IMG/VR virus record: IMGVR_UViG_3300034682_000239 | Span: 1-37,515 of that record | Reading direction: 5' to 3' (one strand) | DNA: 37,515 nucleotides | Origin: a virus | Shown here: positions 1 through 7,796 of the stretch, piece after piece | Position numbering within the stretch: position 1 is the first letter of the stretch | How the letters are laid out: each line of letters begins with the position of its first letter | Notes under the pieces: generated by a model | What the model was told of the DNA's origin: nothing | Database searches by the model: none | What the model saw: only the letters and a program-made list of their open reading frames with translations | Made by a program: the position numbers and the translations under genes

Positions 1-51
1 TGAAGCCGCGCGCGAAAAATTAGCGGTTGGATCTGCGATAAATGCGAAAAA
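1..51. promoter_or_regulatory. Left terminus: Mu R1/R2-like transposase-binding end
   Basis: Bases 1-19 (TGAAGCCGCGCGCGAAAAA) differ from the Mu right-end terminal site, as I remember it, at only two positions. Bases 36-50 (CGATAAATGCGAAAA) are identical to the core of Mu R2, shifted by one base relative to Mu. This is the end beyond the tail-fibre genes, the same place R1/R2 occupy in Mu. It is the expected cleavage and strand-transfer end for the transposase encoded at 30485-32248. The comparison is from memory. Confidence 0.8.
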
Positions 52-65
52 TCCTTTTTTCGCAT
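42..65 (-). terminator. Inverted repeat at the end of the late operon (possible terminator)
   Basis: ATGCGAAAAA (42-51) and TTTTTCGCAT (56-65) form a perfect 10-bp inverted repeat with a 4-base loop, 27 bases past the stop of the last late gene. It could end leftward late transcription before the phage terminus. The stem is AT-rich and lacks a clean U-run, so intrinsic termination is uncertain. One arm is also part of the R2-like transposase site, so the symmetry may reflect protein binding instead. Confidence 0.35.
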
Positions 66-91
66 CATGAAACATCTTTTCAGATTTAGCG

Positions 92-433
92 TTAGCCGTT
101 GATGGTTATCGTTCCGGCTTTTGTCTTGTGCTGTCCTTGTGCTGCATATGTCTCTGCTTGAGGATAAGCGCCAACCTTCTTCGCTGTTGCCCCTTGCCAC
201 AAAACATAGTGTGAGACCGTCGAGCCGGGAGGAACGTCCTGCAGTACATCTGCCGACTGCTGGCGTACACCGTCGTCAGCCGCTCCGAAGGCTATAGCCT
301 TACGTGAATAGATTGCTCCAGCGGTTGGCAATTCATTGGCCAATCCATCTGCACCAGGTGCGCCTGAGTGCAGTGAAATGGTGTCTACAGTGATGGCATT
401 CGCTGCCTGATTTTTAGCTGCTGCGGTTAACAT
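92..433 (-). CDS. Small tail-fibre/appendage protein, last late gene
   Basis: About 113 residues from ATG at 433, two bases after the previous stop. A longer frame to 520 exists but is basic and overlaps the upstream gene. An N-terminal stretch TISLHSGAPGADGLANELP, followed by IYSRKAIAFGAADDG, resembles the 'SLHTADPG..NE...YARQ..F' pattern of small phage tail-appendage proteins encoded beside fibres. The rest looks beta-rich, with the closing segment KAGTITING. Its terminal place in the late operon fits a fibre-associated or head-tail accessory structural role. Family membership is recognised by pattern only, and no enzymatic motif is seen. Confidence 0.6.
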   Translation of the reverse strand: MLTAAAKNQAANAITVDTISLHSGAPGADGLANELPTAGAIYSRKAIAFGAADDGVRQQSADVLQDVPPGSTVSHYVLWQGATAKKVGAYPQAETYAAQGQHKTKAGTITING

Positions 434-435
434 GG

Positions 436-756
436 CTAATTCCTTACTTTTCTTGGTTTGAACTGAAGTGGTCCGTCTAGGACGATAAGGTCGCGGCCAT
501 CGGTGTCGATAACCGCGCATTCGTGGGTATAAAATGTGTTCAACTGGTCAGCCATTGCTGCAGTGATTGTGATGGCGATGACACCGCCACTCCAGCTGAT
601 GCCATTGCCAAGTGACAAAGTCAGCAGTACTGCGCCGTCCCTGTCGAACAACTGATACTTCGCAGCCTGAATGCCGCTAATGGGCACGCCATCGACGTCA
701 TGCGCTACATTGATAACGCCGCCAGTGCCCTGACGGAGGGTTAATAACTCAGACAC
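436..756 (-). CDS. Tail appendage protein with Ig-like/BppU-type fold (putative)
   Basis: About 106 residues. A GTG at 756 is preferred because a GGAG ribosome site lies six bases upstream; an in-frame GTG at 762 is the alternative. The start overlaps the end of the upstream fibre gene by eight bases, implying translational coupling. The sequence alternates hydrophobic and polar residues (GAVLLTLSLGNGISWSGGVI, then THECAVIDTDGRDLIVLDGP), a beta-sandwich pattern seen in N-terminal domains of baseplate or fibre-connector proteins. The position between two fibre-like genes supports a structural tail-tip role. The fold assignment is inference. Confidence 0.55.
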   Translation of the reverse strand: MSELLTLRQGTGGVINVAHDVDGVPISGIQAAKYQLFDRDGAVLLTLSLGNGISWSGGVIAITITAAMADQLNTFYTHECAVIDTDGRDLIVLDGPLQFKPRKVRN

Positions 757-2110
757 GTGCACCTCCGCTGGATGTCTTTAAGTGGTAGCTGTAGCGGCCA
801 GAGGTCCGCATGCTGTGGGTGTAACGGCTGCTGCTGCGTACAAACAGCAAGGCAACTGGAGCCGGCAATGCAGCAGGGTTGCTGCCAGAAAGGGATATGG
901 TTGCTGACGCTAAAACGGCGACTGAGCCGAGGCCTACTTTGTAGCCATCGGCAGATAATGAGACAGCGCCTGCAAGTTGTGTTGTCGCATGACCGGTCTT
1001 GCTGGCCTGCGCTACGATTGCAGCATTCGCACTGGCAGTGACACCAGAAGCGCCTTGTTTAACAACTGAGCTGTAAACAGCAGCGGCTGCAGCAAAATGC
1101 ACCTGGCTTTGGCCAACCTTCTCGCCCTGGACTGAAGCAAGCGCCGTTGCAGTGACAGAGAACGTCCCTTCGCCGACAACGATATTGCCTGCATAAAGAC
1201 TGATATCTGCGACAGCCTCTACATAAAGTGGAGCAACGCCGACTTTGTTTGCTGCTATGCCCAGCACCGCATTAATTGGTACCGTGATACTGGCTGAGGT
1301 GTTTTTACTCGCCGACAAAAGGATGCCGGCAGTTGTGGGCAGACTCAGTACTGCAGAGCCAATTTTACTTCCCTGAGTGGCCGCCACTGCAGCAGCAACA
1401 GCCGACACAGATGCATTACCAACTTTGGAACTGGCCAAAGCTGCTGATGCTGTCGCGCTGACACTGATTGTGCCTTCACCGATGTAAAGGTTGCTGTAAA
1501 ACACCCACCAGCTGTTGGTTGTACCAGCAAAGCTGATCAGGGTAAGATTTCTATCAGATGCGTCATTGACCCAAGCAGTGCCTGAACCACTCGAACCGCT
1601 ATCATCCCATTGTGATTGATAAGTACAGTTAGTCCCATAAGTGCGGACGCCGTATAGCTCAAATGCCGCAGTGCCGGGAGCTGAAGATCCAACCTTTCCT
1701 ATCTGATTCCACGTTATGTTTGTGATTAGTGAGTTTGCGGCGGGAGCAACATAAGGCCCGGCAATACGAACACCGTTTTTTGTTAAGTACAACGATTGTG
1801 TAGACTCTTCCCACTCAGCACCGTATCTATGGCGTTCATTGAGTGGAGCTGTTCCGGCAGCACTTTCCAGATAAACAGTGCTGCTGTATCGCCATTGCAG
1901 CGTTTGTGTTGAGACATTTATACGCAGCGCAGTGACGTTAGTCGTAGTCGTGCCAAGTAAATTTACAAAACCGCTAGCGTTACCAGCCAATGGTTTAATG
2001 TCAATTTCGAACCCACTAACGTCCGTGTTCGCAAAAGCGTTGATTGAGAACGAAGGTATCGAAATAAAGGCGTCGGTACCTTGGCCCTGAGTGGTCACTG
2101 CATGAGGCAT
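749..2110 (-). CDS. Tail fibre protein with ten ~20-residue repeats
   Basis: 453 residues, starting one base after the upstream stop. Residues ~1-205 look like a lectin/LamG-type jelly roll (aromatic and Asn-rich strands such as LQWRYSSTVYL and ITWNQIGKVG). Residues ~210-411 are ten imperfect repeats of about 20 residues, most ending in K-V-G, K-I-G or K-x-G and built of small residues (A, S, V, T), as in beta-solenoids. The C-terminus is Ser/Arg/Tyr-rich (SSSRYTHSMRTSGRYSYH). No cysteine-based or enzymatic motif is present. Position near the end of the late operon fits a receptor-contacting fibre. The function is inferred from architecture and place. Confidence 0.65.
   Translation of the reverse strand: MPHAVTTQGQGTDAFISIPSFSINAFANTDVSGFEIDIKPLAGNASGFVNLLGTTTTNVTALRINVSTQTLQWRYSSTVYLESAAGTAPLNERHRYGAEWEESTQSLYLTKNGVRIAGPYVAPAANSLITNITWNQIGKVGSSAPGTAAFELYGVRTYGTNCTYQSQWDDSGSSGSGTAWVNDASDRNLTLISFAGTTNSWWVFYSNLYIGEGTISVSATASAALASSKVGNASVSAVAAAVAATQGSKIGSAVLSLPTTAGILLSASKNTSASITVPINAVLGIAANKVGVAPLYVEAVADISLYAGNIVVGEGTFSVTATALASVQGEKVGQSQVHFAAAAAVYSSVVKQGASGVTASANAAIVAQASKTGHATTQLAGAVSLSADGYKVGLGSVAVLASATISLSGSNPAALPAPVALLFVRSSSRYTHSMRTSGRYSYHLKTSSGGARV
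878..1478 (-). repeat. Ten ~60-bp coding repeats in the tail fibre
   Basis: On the minus strand this stretch encodes about ten units of 20-22 residues, for example NASVSAVAAAVAATQGSKIG followed by SAVLSLPTTAGILLSASKNT. The units are related at protein level (small beta-prone residues, a Lys-x-Gly or Lys-x-x end) but diverged in DNA, so they are old repeats rather than recent slippage. A repeated solenoid rod is the simplest reading. Confidence 0.7.
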
Positions 2111-2111
2111 A

Positions 2112-2801
2112 TCAGACCGCCGTCACGTTGCCGTCAATACAATATTCACCACCACGCCAACGCATCCGTCGTGGCAGCCCGTTATTTGGTACCGCAAAAG
2201 TATACGGCCGCAATTGATGGACACCGTGCAGTGCTGTGACGTGATACCACTCAGACCACTCGCCGTCGTTTTCCTGCATCTGTACCACTATATAAGTGGG
2301 TTCTGGCGTGGCCGTGGTCAACTTCAGGCGTAACTGGCGGGACTCACCTGGCTCTACTTCGACCCAGTCACCGACATCGACCAGTTCAGGTTCAAAATAT
2401 GCCACTACATCACGCAACGTCACGCTTGGCCAAAGCGGTTTCTGGTAAGTAGCCAGTTGCACCAGGTAGGCCTTTTCAGCTGATGCCAAGACGCCAGCGC
2501 TGACCGCATCGGTCAGTAGCTGCGCGACTTGTGGGTCGGCCAGATTGATGCTGTAAGAGTCTTCTCGCGCCAGATAAGCTGGTTGAATGGCTTCGGTCAC
2601 TGCTGCCGCTGCAGCTGCTTGTTCAGGTGTTGCATTGGCCAGTCGGTTGCGTAAACCGGTCCCACCAATAAACGACTGCAGGAGTTTCAGCTGGCTGCCT
2701 TGGATTTTGCCAATGGCAGTTGCTGATTGCTGGCGCAACGTTTCAAGGATCACAGGATATGACTGGCCACGCATGGCCTCCATTGCTGAATTTAAGCTCA
2801 T
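2112..2801 (-). CDS. Tail/virion protein of unknown function
   Basis: 229 residues, ATG at 2801 overlapping the upstream hydrolase by four bases (ATGA). The N-terminal ~95 residues are helical and Ala/Gln-rich (TPEQAAAAAAVTEAIQPAYL). The C-terminal half is beta-like, with aromatic and acidic patches (DVGDWVEVEPGESRQLRLKL, ENDGEWSEWYHVTAL) typical of a small carbohydrate-binding or fibronectin-like module. I do not recognise the family. Its place between a putative peptidoglycan hydrolase and the repeat fibre suggests a tail-tip structural protein. Confidence 0.6.
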   Translation of the reverse strand: MSLNSAMEAMRGQSYPVILETLRQQSATAIGKIQGSQLKLLQSFIGGTGLRNRLANATPEQAAAAAAVTEAIQPAYLAREDSYSINLADPQVAQLLTDAVSAGVLASAEKAYLVQLATYQKPLWPSVTLRDVVAYFEPELVDVGDWVEVEPGESRQLRLKLTTATPEPTYIVVQMQENDGEWSEWYHVTALHGVHQLRPYTFAVPNNGLPRRMRWRGGEYCIDGNVTAV

Positions 2802-3259
2802 GCTGCTACTCCTGCGATGTCATTTGCCGGCTGTGTCACAATCCACAAATGCTCCGGCGCTAAACGGTTCAGGCGTTCCTGGCGCAAAGTGCCAAGGATG
2901 ATTGCTGTATGGTGGCTACACCACAGCGCATACGGGTTATCCAGTTTGCGAGTGCCAAACCCAATGCCAACGGCGCCCCAGAAATCGTACTCAAGACCAA
3001 GCAAGCTATTGGCCCGAGTTTGCCAGCCAGGCGTGGCGTATGCAGTTGCGATTTCCCAGTTGCCAGCGCCATAGCGGTCTTTGAATTCCTGCAGCGGCGT
3101 TTTCACCACACCATCCGGATAGATAGCCTCGTGCACCACATCGCCAATGATGATGGCGACGTGGGACCAGCGCGACTGGTAACGTACGCGGATCGCATAA
3201 CTGCCAACCGAGTGACCCCGCGCAAAAATTACTTGTACTTTTTGTAAGTCATCCATCAT
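2798..3259 (-). CDS. Permuted NlpC/P60 (YiiX/LRAT-like) tail-associated hydrolase
   Basis: 153 residues. The His-first, Cys-later order of circularly permuted papain-like hydrolases is visible: His33 in SRWSHVAIIIG, a His-Glu pair (43-44) in VVHEAIYPDGV, and candidate nucleophile Cys114 in ALWCSHHTAI. The intervening YDFWGAVGIGFG segment is also typical. There is no signal peptide, so it probably acts as a virion tail-tip enzyme cutting murein or a lipid amide on entry, rather than as the endolysin (a separate enzyme at 26517-27161). The start is at the first of two ATGs behind AGGG. The fold call is from motif order; the substrate is unknown. Confidence 0.65.
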   Translation of the reverse strand: MMDDLQKVQVIFARGHSVGSYAIRVRYQSRWSHVAIIIGDVVHEAIYPDGVVKTPLQEFKDRYGAGNWEIATAYATPGWQTRANSLLGLEYDFWGAVGIGFGTRKLDNPYALWCSHHTAIILGTLRQERLNRLAPEHLWIVTQPANDIAGVAA

Positions 3260-3270
3260 TTAAACCCTGT

Positions 3271-3630
3271 TTAAACGTCGATTTGATAGCCGGCAGCGAC
3301 AAAGGTCTGCTGGATGGCCGGTGGTAACTCATGCCATTGCACTGGAGCTGACAAAATCTCCGCAGGGCGATTTGCAGTCAAAATGTTGGCAGCAACTAAT
3401 GCCGGCAACGCGACTGCAGAATAAGTCGGGTCGTCCAAATCAACGTGTGTGGCCACGACCGCGGCCAGACGTTTATCAAGCACTCGCAGCTGTGCACTCG
3501 ATGCCAGGGCATTTTCAAATGCCAGTGATTCAGCGGGTGTGAAGCGGCTGCGAAGGGCGTTTACTGTAATTTTGCGGCCGAGGTTTGCTTCTGAAACCTT
3601 CGGCGGGTCAATACGGATAAATTCACTCAC
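3271..3630 (-). CDS. Small tail protein of unknown function
   Basis: 119 residues from GTG at 3630, sharing one base with the stop of the preceding gene (TAGTG). The sequence MSEFIRIDPP...GRKITVNALRSRFTPAESLAFENAL is followed by helices and an Ala/Leu-rich middle. It contains neither membrane segment nor cysteines. I do not recognise it. The tight coupling between the propeller-like tail protein and the tail hydrolase implies a structural or assembly role in the tail tip. Confidence 0.6.
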   Translation of the reverse strand: MSEFIRIDPPKVSEANLGRKITVNALRSRFTPAESLAFENALASSAQLRVLDKRLAAVVATHVDLDDPTYSAVALPALVAANILTANRPAEILSAPVQWHELPPAIQQTFVAAGYQIDV

Positions 3631-5117
3631 TATTTAATCCTCACAAAATGGGCGGCGTATGAAGCCGCTGAAGATGTCCCGTCCAGTGGTGCTGCCGCTG
3701 GCAGACCAACCATCCATTTAAAATCAAAGGCGCTGACGCCATTGCCGTTTCCGACTTGATAGAAGAAATTGCCAAGGCGAATCAACACCATTCCACCGCC
3801 AGAGCGGATAAATCCTTGGCTGGCAAATGAGTTCGTTGTGTTGTAAGGCAGAACCTTTTGGCGGGTCATGTTAAAAGCTGTAATGGCCCAGCTACTGACA
3901 CGGATAATCAGTCCCTGATAATTCACTGCGTGCTGTGGGACGTAAGTGGTATCCATGCCATTGGCACCAATCTCTTGTTGGGCGACTAAAAAAACACCTG
4001 CACTTGAGCGACTAATCACAGCACCAATCCGGTTACTGGTGCTTGATTGAACCCAGACTTCAAAATCGGTGGAGTTTCTTGCCGCCGCAGCTTGCAGGGT
4101 CATGTCCGACGACTGGTTGAATAGAGTCAGAGTGAAGTTACAACCAAGTCCTGCGAAGGTCTCACTGACGGCAATAAAAGGCGCATTACGGCTCATCGAG
4201 GTCGAGTAATAATTCCCCCACAGCATCGTTTGGCCGTTGCTGGTTTCCACAGCGCCACGCAAATCCCGTTGCGCCAGTGTTTCCCCATCCGCATTCGGTG
4301 CTGCGATATCTGCCTGTGCTGTCCAACCGGCCAGTGTGTCTGAGGTCCAGTGTTTGTTCAGAATGAACAGATGAAACTTAGTGCTGCCGGCAAAGACCAG
4401 GGCGTTCGCATCTGCTGACCAAGTCGGTGGACTAGATGGCAGTGTAACCACCGTCCAGTTGGTGCCGTCTGTCGACTTCACCATTTTGGTACTACCACGG
4501 CCAATCATGACAAACACACCAAGGCGCGCATCCCAAGTGATGGAGACCCAGACCGAGCCAGACAGCGCACCACTGGCGCCGCTGATTGTGGTGCCAACAG
4601 TGGTAAAGTCGCCAGACCAGCGTGTCAGTGATGTCCCTGCAGTATTGATGGCCACAACCACGGAACCATTGCTGGCAACACGCTTTGGCGTAATGCCAGC
4701 AAGTGCAGGCTGACTCACCGGAGTTGGTGCCGCTGAGGCATCATTATTGATGACCGGTAATTTACTGGCGTCCGGGTAAGATGCTGTGTCATAAGTGATG
4801 ACACCGGCCCGCAGCCAAATCCCGCCATAAATATCTGTAAAACTATCTTTGTCTGAGAAAAATGGCCGGATCTCATTGATGTAGGACAGTGGCGTCTGCA
4901 CCGGCAGCGCAATGGCTTCCTGAAACAGTTCATCGAGTGTTGTAGCGCCATTATTATTTGCGATGCGCAGCGATAACTCATTGTTCAGGACCGTTTCATC
5001 CAGAAAAAGACCACGGGCAGCGCGGCGCAGCCGAATGAGGTCAATGATGGTCGTTGCCGATGTCACGGCATTTAGCCGTGCCTGCAGTTCAGTTCTTAAG
5101 TTGGTGGTCACCGTCAT
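3630..5117 (-). CDS. Large tail-tip protein with propeller-like repeats, candidate receptor-binding protein
   Basis: 495 residues, ATG at 5117. The first ~110 residues are helical (RTELQARLNAVTSATTIIDL) and could anchor to the tail. From ~140 onward there is a series of beta-strand motifs, such as VASNGSVVVAINTAGTSLTR, and TKMVKSTDGTNWTVV, which carries the S-x-D-G-x-x-W signature of BNR/sialidase-type propeller blades; further blades run to the end. Propellers of this kind are common in phage receptor-binding proteins. No catalytic residues are obvious. The target is probably a surface glycan or outer-membrane protein (inference). Confidence 0.6.
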   Translation of the reverse strand: MTVTTNLRTELQARLNAVTSATTIIDLIRLRRAARGLFLDETVLNNELSLRIANNNGATTLDELFQEAIALPVQTPLSYINEIRPFFSDKDSFTDIYGGIWLRAGVITYDTASYPDASKLPVINNDASAAPTPVSQPALAGITPKRVASNGSVVVAINTAGTSLTRWSGDFTTVGTTISGASGALSGSVWVSITWDARLGVFVMIGRGSTKMVKSTDGTNWTVVTLPSSPPTWSADANALVFAGSTKFHLFILNKHWTSDTLAGWTAQADIAAPNADGETLAQRDLRGAVETSNGQTMLWGNYYSTSMSRNAPFIAVSETFAGLGCNFTLTLFNQSSDMTLQAAAARNSTDFEVWVQSSTSNRIGAVISRSSAGVFLVAQQEIGANGMDTTYVPQHAVNYQGLIIRVSSWAITAFNMTRQKVLPYNTTNSFASQGFIRSGGGMVLIRLGNFFYQVGNGNGVSAFDFKWMVGLPAAAPLDGTSSAASYAAHFVRIK

Positions 5118-5118
5118 G

Positions 5119-5529
5119 TTAAATCCCTGCCAATGCTAATAATTCAACGTCTGCGATGCGTTGTGTCAGTCCCGGAATATCCGCAATCCCGATGGACACG
5201 TTTTGCGTGCCGTTGAACTGCTTGCCGTTAATGGTCCGGGTTGTTTGAAGCTGCACGGCATAAGTCGCGGTATTCCCGGCGGTGCCGATGGCGGCATAGG
5301 CCGCCTGTAGGTTCTGTTCAGCCTGTTGAACTAATGCAGCTGTTTGTTGGCGTAACTGGTCGGTTGCCTGCCTGATTTGTTCTGCGGTCGCTGCAGCAGC
5401 CAGTTGCTGGTTAAATGCTTCAAACGCGGTATCCACACCAGCGGCTAATGCCTGCAGCTTTTGTAGATAATCGCCGCCTTTATTCGAAGCGCTAAAAACC
5501 ACATTGGGTTTTACTAACGGCTCGCTCAT
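5119..5529 (-). CDS. Tail-fibre-like coiled-coil protein
   Basis: 136 residues. Residues ~20-85 are Ala/Gln-rich and heptad-like (AAAATAEQIRQATDQLRQQT), consistent with a trimeric coiled coil. They are followed by TRTINGKQFNGTQNVSIG, the R-x-I-N-G-x-x-F-x-G-x-x-N motif repeated in many long tail fibres, and a short C-terminal helix. Start ATG at 5529 directly adjoins the upstream stop. It probably connects the tail tip to the receptor-binding proteins encoded next. Confidence 0.65.
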   Translation of the reverse strand: MSEPLVKPNVVFSASNKGGDYLQKLQALAAGVDTAFEAFNQQLAAAATAEQIRQATDQLRQQTAALVQQAEQNLQAAYAAIGTAGNTATYAVQLQTTRTINGKQFNGTQNVSIGIADIPGLTQRIADVELLALAGI

Positions 5530-6372
5530 CTATGCCTCCCGGACCACAAATTTGGCCGTGTAATTGTTGTAAAAGGTGTTGGTCAGAGGTGGCAGCGCCG
5601 TGAACTTCGCAGCCATCGCATGTTCGATTTCTTTGATACCGCCGGCTTCGGGGTACAGGCTGATAAACCAATCCCGCGATAAACCGGCGTGCTGGATAGC
5701 GGCGCTTAAATGCGGCCGCTCAGCCTCGGGGACGTACTCCATACTGAAAGCCAGTTGCCGCGTTTTTGGCTTCGCGGCTGCAAATACTGAACCTGCAGCG
5801 GATTGCTTTTGTGATGCAGTGGTTTGCCAGGCAAATTCAGTACCCCAGCTGAAATTCACCGATGGTTGAAACGCCTGGCCAAGATAGACACGGTCAAACT
5901 CGTGGATCCCGTCCCGGCTGTTGTCGTCCTGCAGCGTGATGCGGCCTGATAAAGCGAACGTCTCGCTAAACCACAGTTGGCTGAATTTAAAAGGCCAGGT
6001 ATCAAAGGCGCTCGATACCAGCGGGTCAACTAACCAATCAAGTTCACCCAACGTTTTGGTCGGGATGGCGTCAATAAACCCGGAATCAAACAGTAAGCTG
6101 CCGCTGCAGTTTGGGCCTTCGAATAGCTCAATACGCCAGGTGGCGCCGTTGCTGAGCCAGTGGCGATAAAGCACCAGGCCATTGACCAGCGTCAATGCAT
6201 CGAGGTTAAACATCACTGCCGAAACGCCGTTGTCAGGGGTAATTGCGCAGGTTTTGCTGCGGCCATAGGTCTGGCTGTAAGTCAGTGGCAATTCTGGAAC
6301 GGCAACACCGGTTACCACTGACAGCTCGGCATCGTCCCAGCGATTCACAATCATCATGCGAATATTGCTCAC
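5530..6372 (-). CDS. Tail tip (distal tail/baseplate) protein
   Basis: 280 residues from GTG at 6372, behind a strong GGAGG ribosome site seven bases away and overlapping the upstream stop by four bases (GTGA). The sequence is beta-rich, with many aromatic residues (SNGATWRIELFEGPNCSGSL, FSWGTEFAWQT). Lying just downstream of the tape measure and hub-like gene, it fits a tail-tip component of D3112/B3-type siphoviruses. I do not recognise a specific family. The C-terminus FYNNYTAKFVVREA has no membrane segment or catalytic motif. Confidence 0.6.
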   Translation of the reverse strand: MSNIRMMIVNRWDDAELSVVTGVAVPELPLTYSQTYGRSKTCAITPDNGVSAVMFNLDALTLVNGLVLYRHWLSNGATWRIELFEGPNCSGSLLFDSGFIDAIPTKTLGELDWLVDPLVSSAFDTWPFKFSQLWFSETFALSGRITLQDDNSRDGIHEFDRVYLGQAFQPSVNFSWGTEFAWQTTASQKQSAAGSVFAAAKPKTRQLAFSMEYVPEAERPHLSAAIQHAGLSRDWFISLYPEAGGIKEIEHAMAAKFTALPPLTNTFYNNYTAKFVVREA

Positions 6373-7796
6373 CGGATCACCTCCAGCGTGCACGTGTCCT
6401 GCAGTAGTTCGTCACGTAACCGGGTGATCACGGCCTGTCCTGGCACAGCAAAATATTGGGGATACTCAATGGTCACGGTTTGGCCTAAATCGAGATTAAA
6501 CGGGGCTGCAAAGGCAGAGCATTCAAAAATTGTGCGCGGTACCGCCGACCATGCAGCGCGTCTGTTTGCTTCAGTTGTCGCATCTGCCAGGGTCACAATC
6601 AGCGTGCTGACAGATACGTCGACCGCATCCGGATCATCAATGCCGGCATTGGTCGCGGTGAATGAGGATTCTGATTGTTCGTAGGTCGCTGCAACGGCTG
6701 GAGTGGTCTCCCGCACAGAGCCGGCAAGGCCATCTGCCTGTGGTGTCCAGTTGCGCCGGTACCCAATTTTCACAGTTTTCGCTGGGGCAATACGCCGGCG
6801 CGGCCAGAGACTGTTGTCTTCAATGTCATCACTGGTCACGCTCGCGACTGGTGCACCGGGGCCATTAAAAAACAGCCACTGCAGCTGACCGAGCCGGCTG
6901 TAATACCAGGCAGCGCCGACACTGGCGCTGATGTCATCCAGTGCTGTCGCCAGGGCTTTATCGCCAGTGATGTAAAGCCCAAGTTGGTAGGCCGGAAGCG
7001 TTGCCAATCCTGCCGGCACGGCAAGGCCAAACCGGCCAACCAGATAAGTGATCATCTGCGCGGCGTTCTGCAGCCAGGTACCAGCTGGTTTTGCGCCGTC
7101 GACATCTGCGGTCACACGACCTTTGGCGTTATTGGTCAGGGTAAAAGTGCCTGCAGCCAGATTGGCGGTGTACGGAATGGCCACGCCGTTTTCCCGCACT
7201 GCGGTAATGGCTTGGATAGCGCCGTCATGCACCTGGTAGGTTTTAGTGGCGTCGTTCAGCAGCACTGGGCTGACGTTAAAGCAGCGCCCTAAACAAATCG
7301 GCACTGGCTGGCCAGCATTGGGGCCAGAGGCAATTAATGTGGTTTGCAGCTGCCGGCGCAGCAGCTCTGAAGTGTCGCGAAGTGTCAGTTGGACGGTATC
7401 GTAACTGGTCGCCCTCAAAGCCTCTGCAGTGGCGGTGATGACCACGCCAAACTGTGCAAGTGGCCAGCTGGCATCACCGCAGCGGATTGTCACTGGCAGG
7501 CCGCCAACACTGGCCGTCTCTAAAAGAGCCTGCAACTCTTCGTCCAGGAACAAATCAATACTGGTGCGCGCAGTGGTACTGTAGCCGGTAAAAAGCTCCG
7601 TCAATTCCCGGCCCCAGCTACCAACCGACAAAACGGTGTCGTGATACGGGGTAAATGCCGGCGTATCAGTTGGGCTTGAACGGTACGGATGCGTCGAACG
7701 CCGGATAGTGTTCACCTGGCCAGCCTGGCGCACCTGAAACTCAACCAGATAGCAGCGGTCCATACCAGGCGTTTTAATCCAGTCAGCAAACATCAT
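6369..7796 (-). CDS. Tail hub/baseplate-like protein
   Basis: 475 residues, ATG at 7796 with GGAGG upstream, overlapping the tape measure stop by four bases. Mixed beta architecture: an N-terminal module (~1-140) with repeated strand patterns, a middle with ATALDDISASVGAAWYYSRL, and a C-terminal FNLDLGQTVTIEYPQYFAVP segment reminiscent of hub proteins that bind a ligand-like cap. The gene order tape measure, this protein, tail-tip protein is the usual order for siphovirus tail-tip assembly. The hub assignment rests on position and length more than on a recognised domain. Confidence 0.55.
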   Translation of the reverse strand: MMFADWIKTPGMDRCYLVEFQVRQAGQVNTIRRSTHPYRSSPTDTPAFTPYHDTVLSVGSWGRELTELFTGYSTTARTSIDLFLDEELQALLETASVGGLPVTIRCGDASWPLAQFGVVITATAEALRATSYDTVQLTLRDTSELLRRQLQTTLIASGPNAGQPVPICLGRCFNVSPVLLNDATKTYQVHDGAIQAITAVRENGVAIPYTANLAAGTFTLTNNAKGRVTADVDGAKPAGTWLQNAAQMITYLVGRFGLAVPAGLATLPAYQLGLYITGDKALATALDDISASVGAAWYYSRLGQLQWLFFNGPGAPVASVTSDDIEDNSLWPRRRIAPAKTVKIGYRRNWTPQADGLAGSVRETTPAVAATYEQSESSFTATNAGIDDPDAVDVSVSTLIVTLADATTEANRRAAWSAVPRTIFECSAFAAPFNLDLGQTVTIEYPQYFAVPGQAVITRLRDELLQDTCTLEVIR

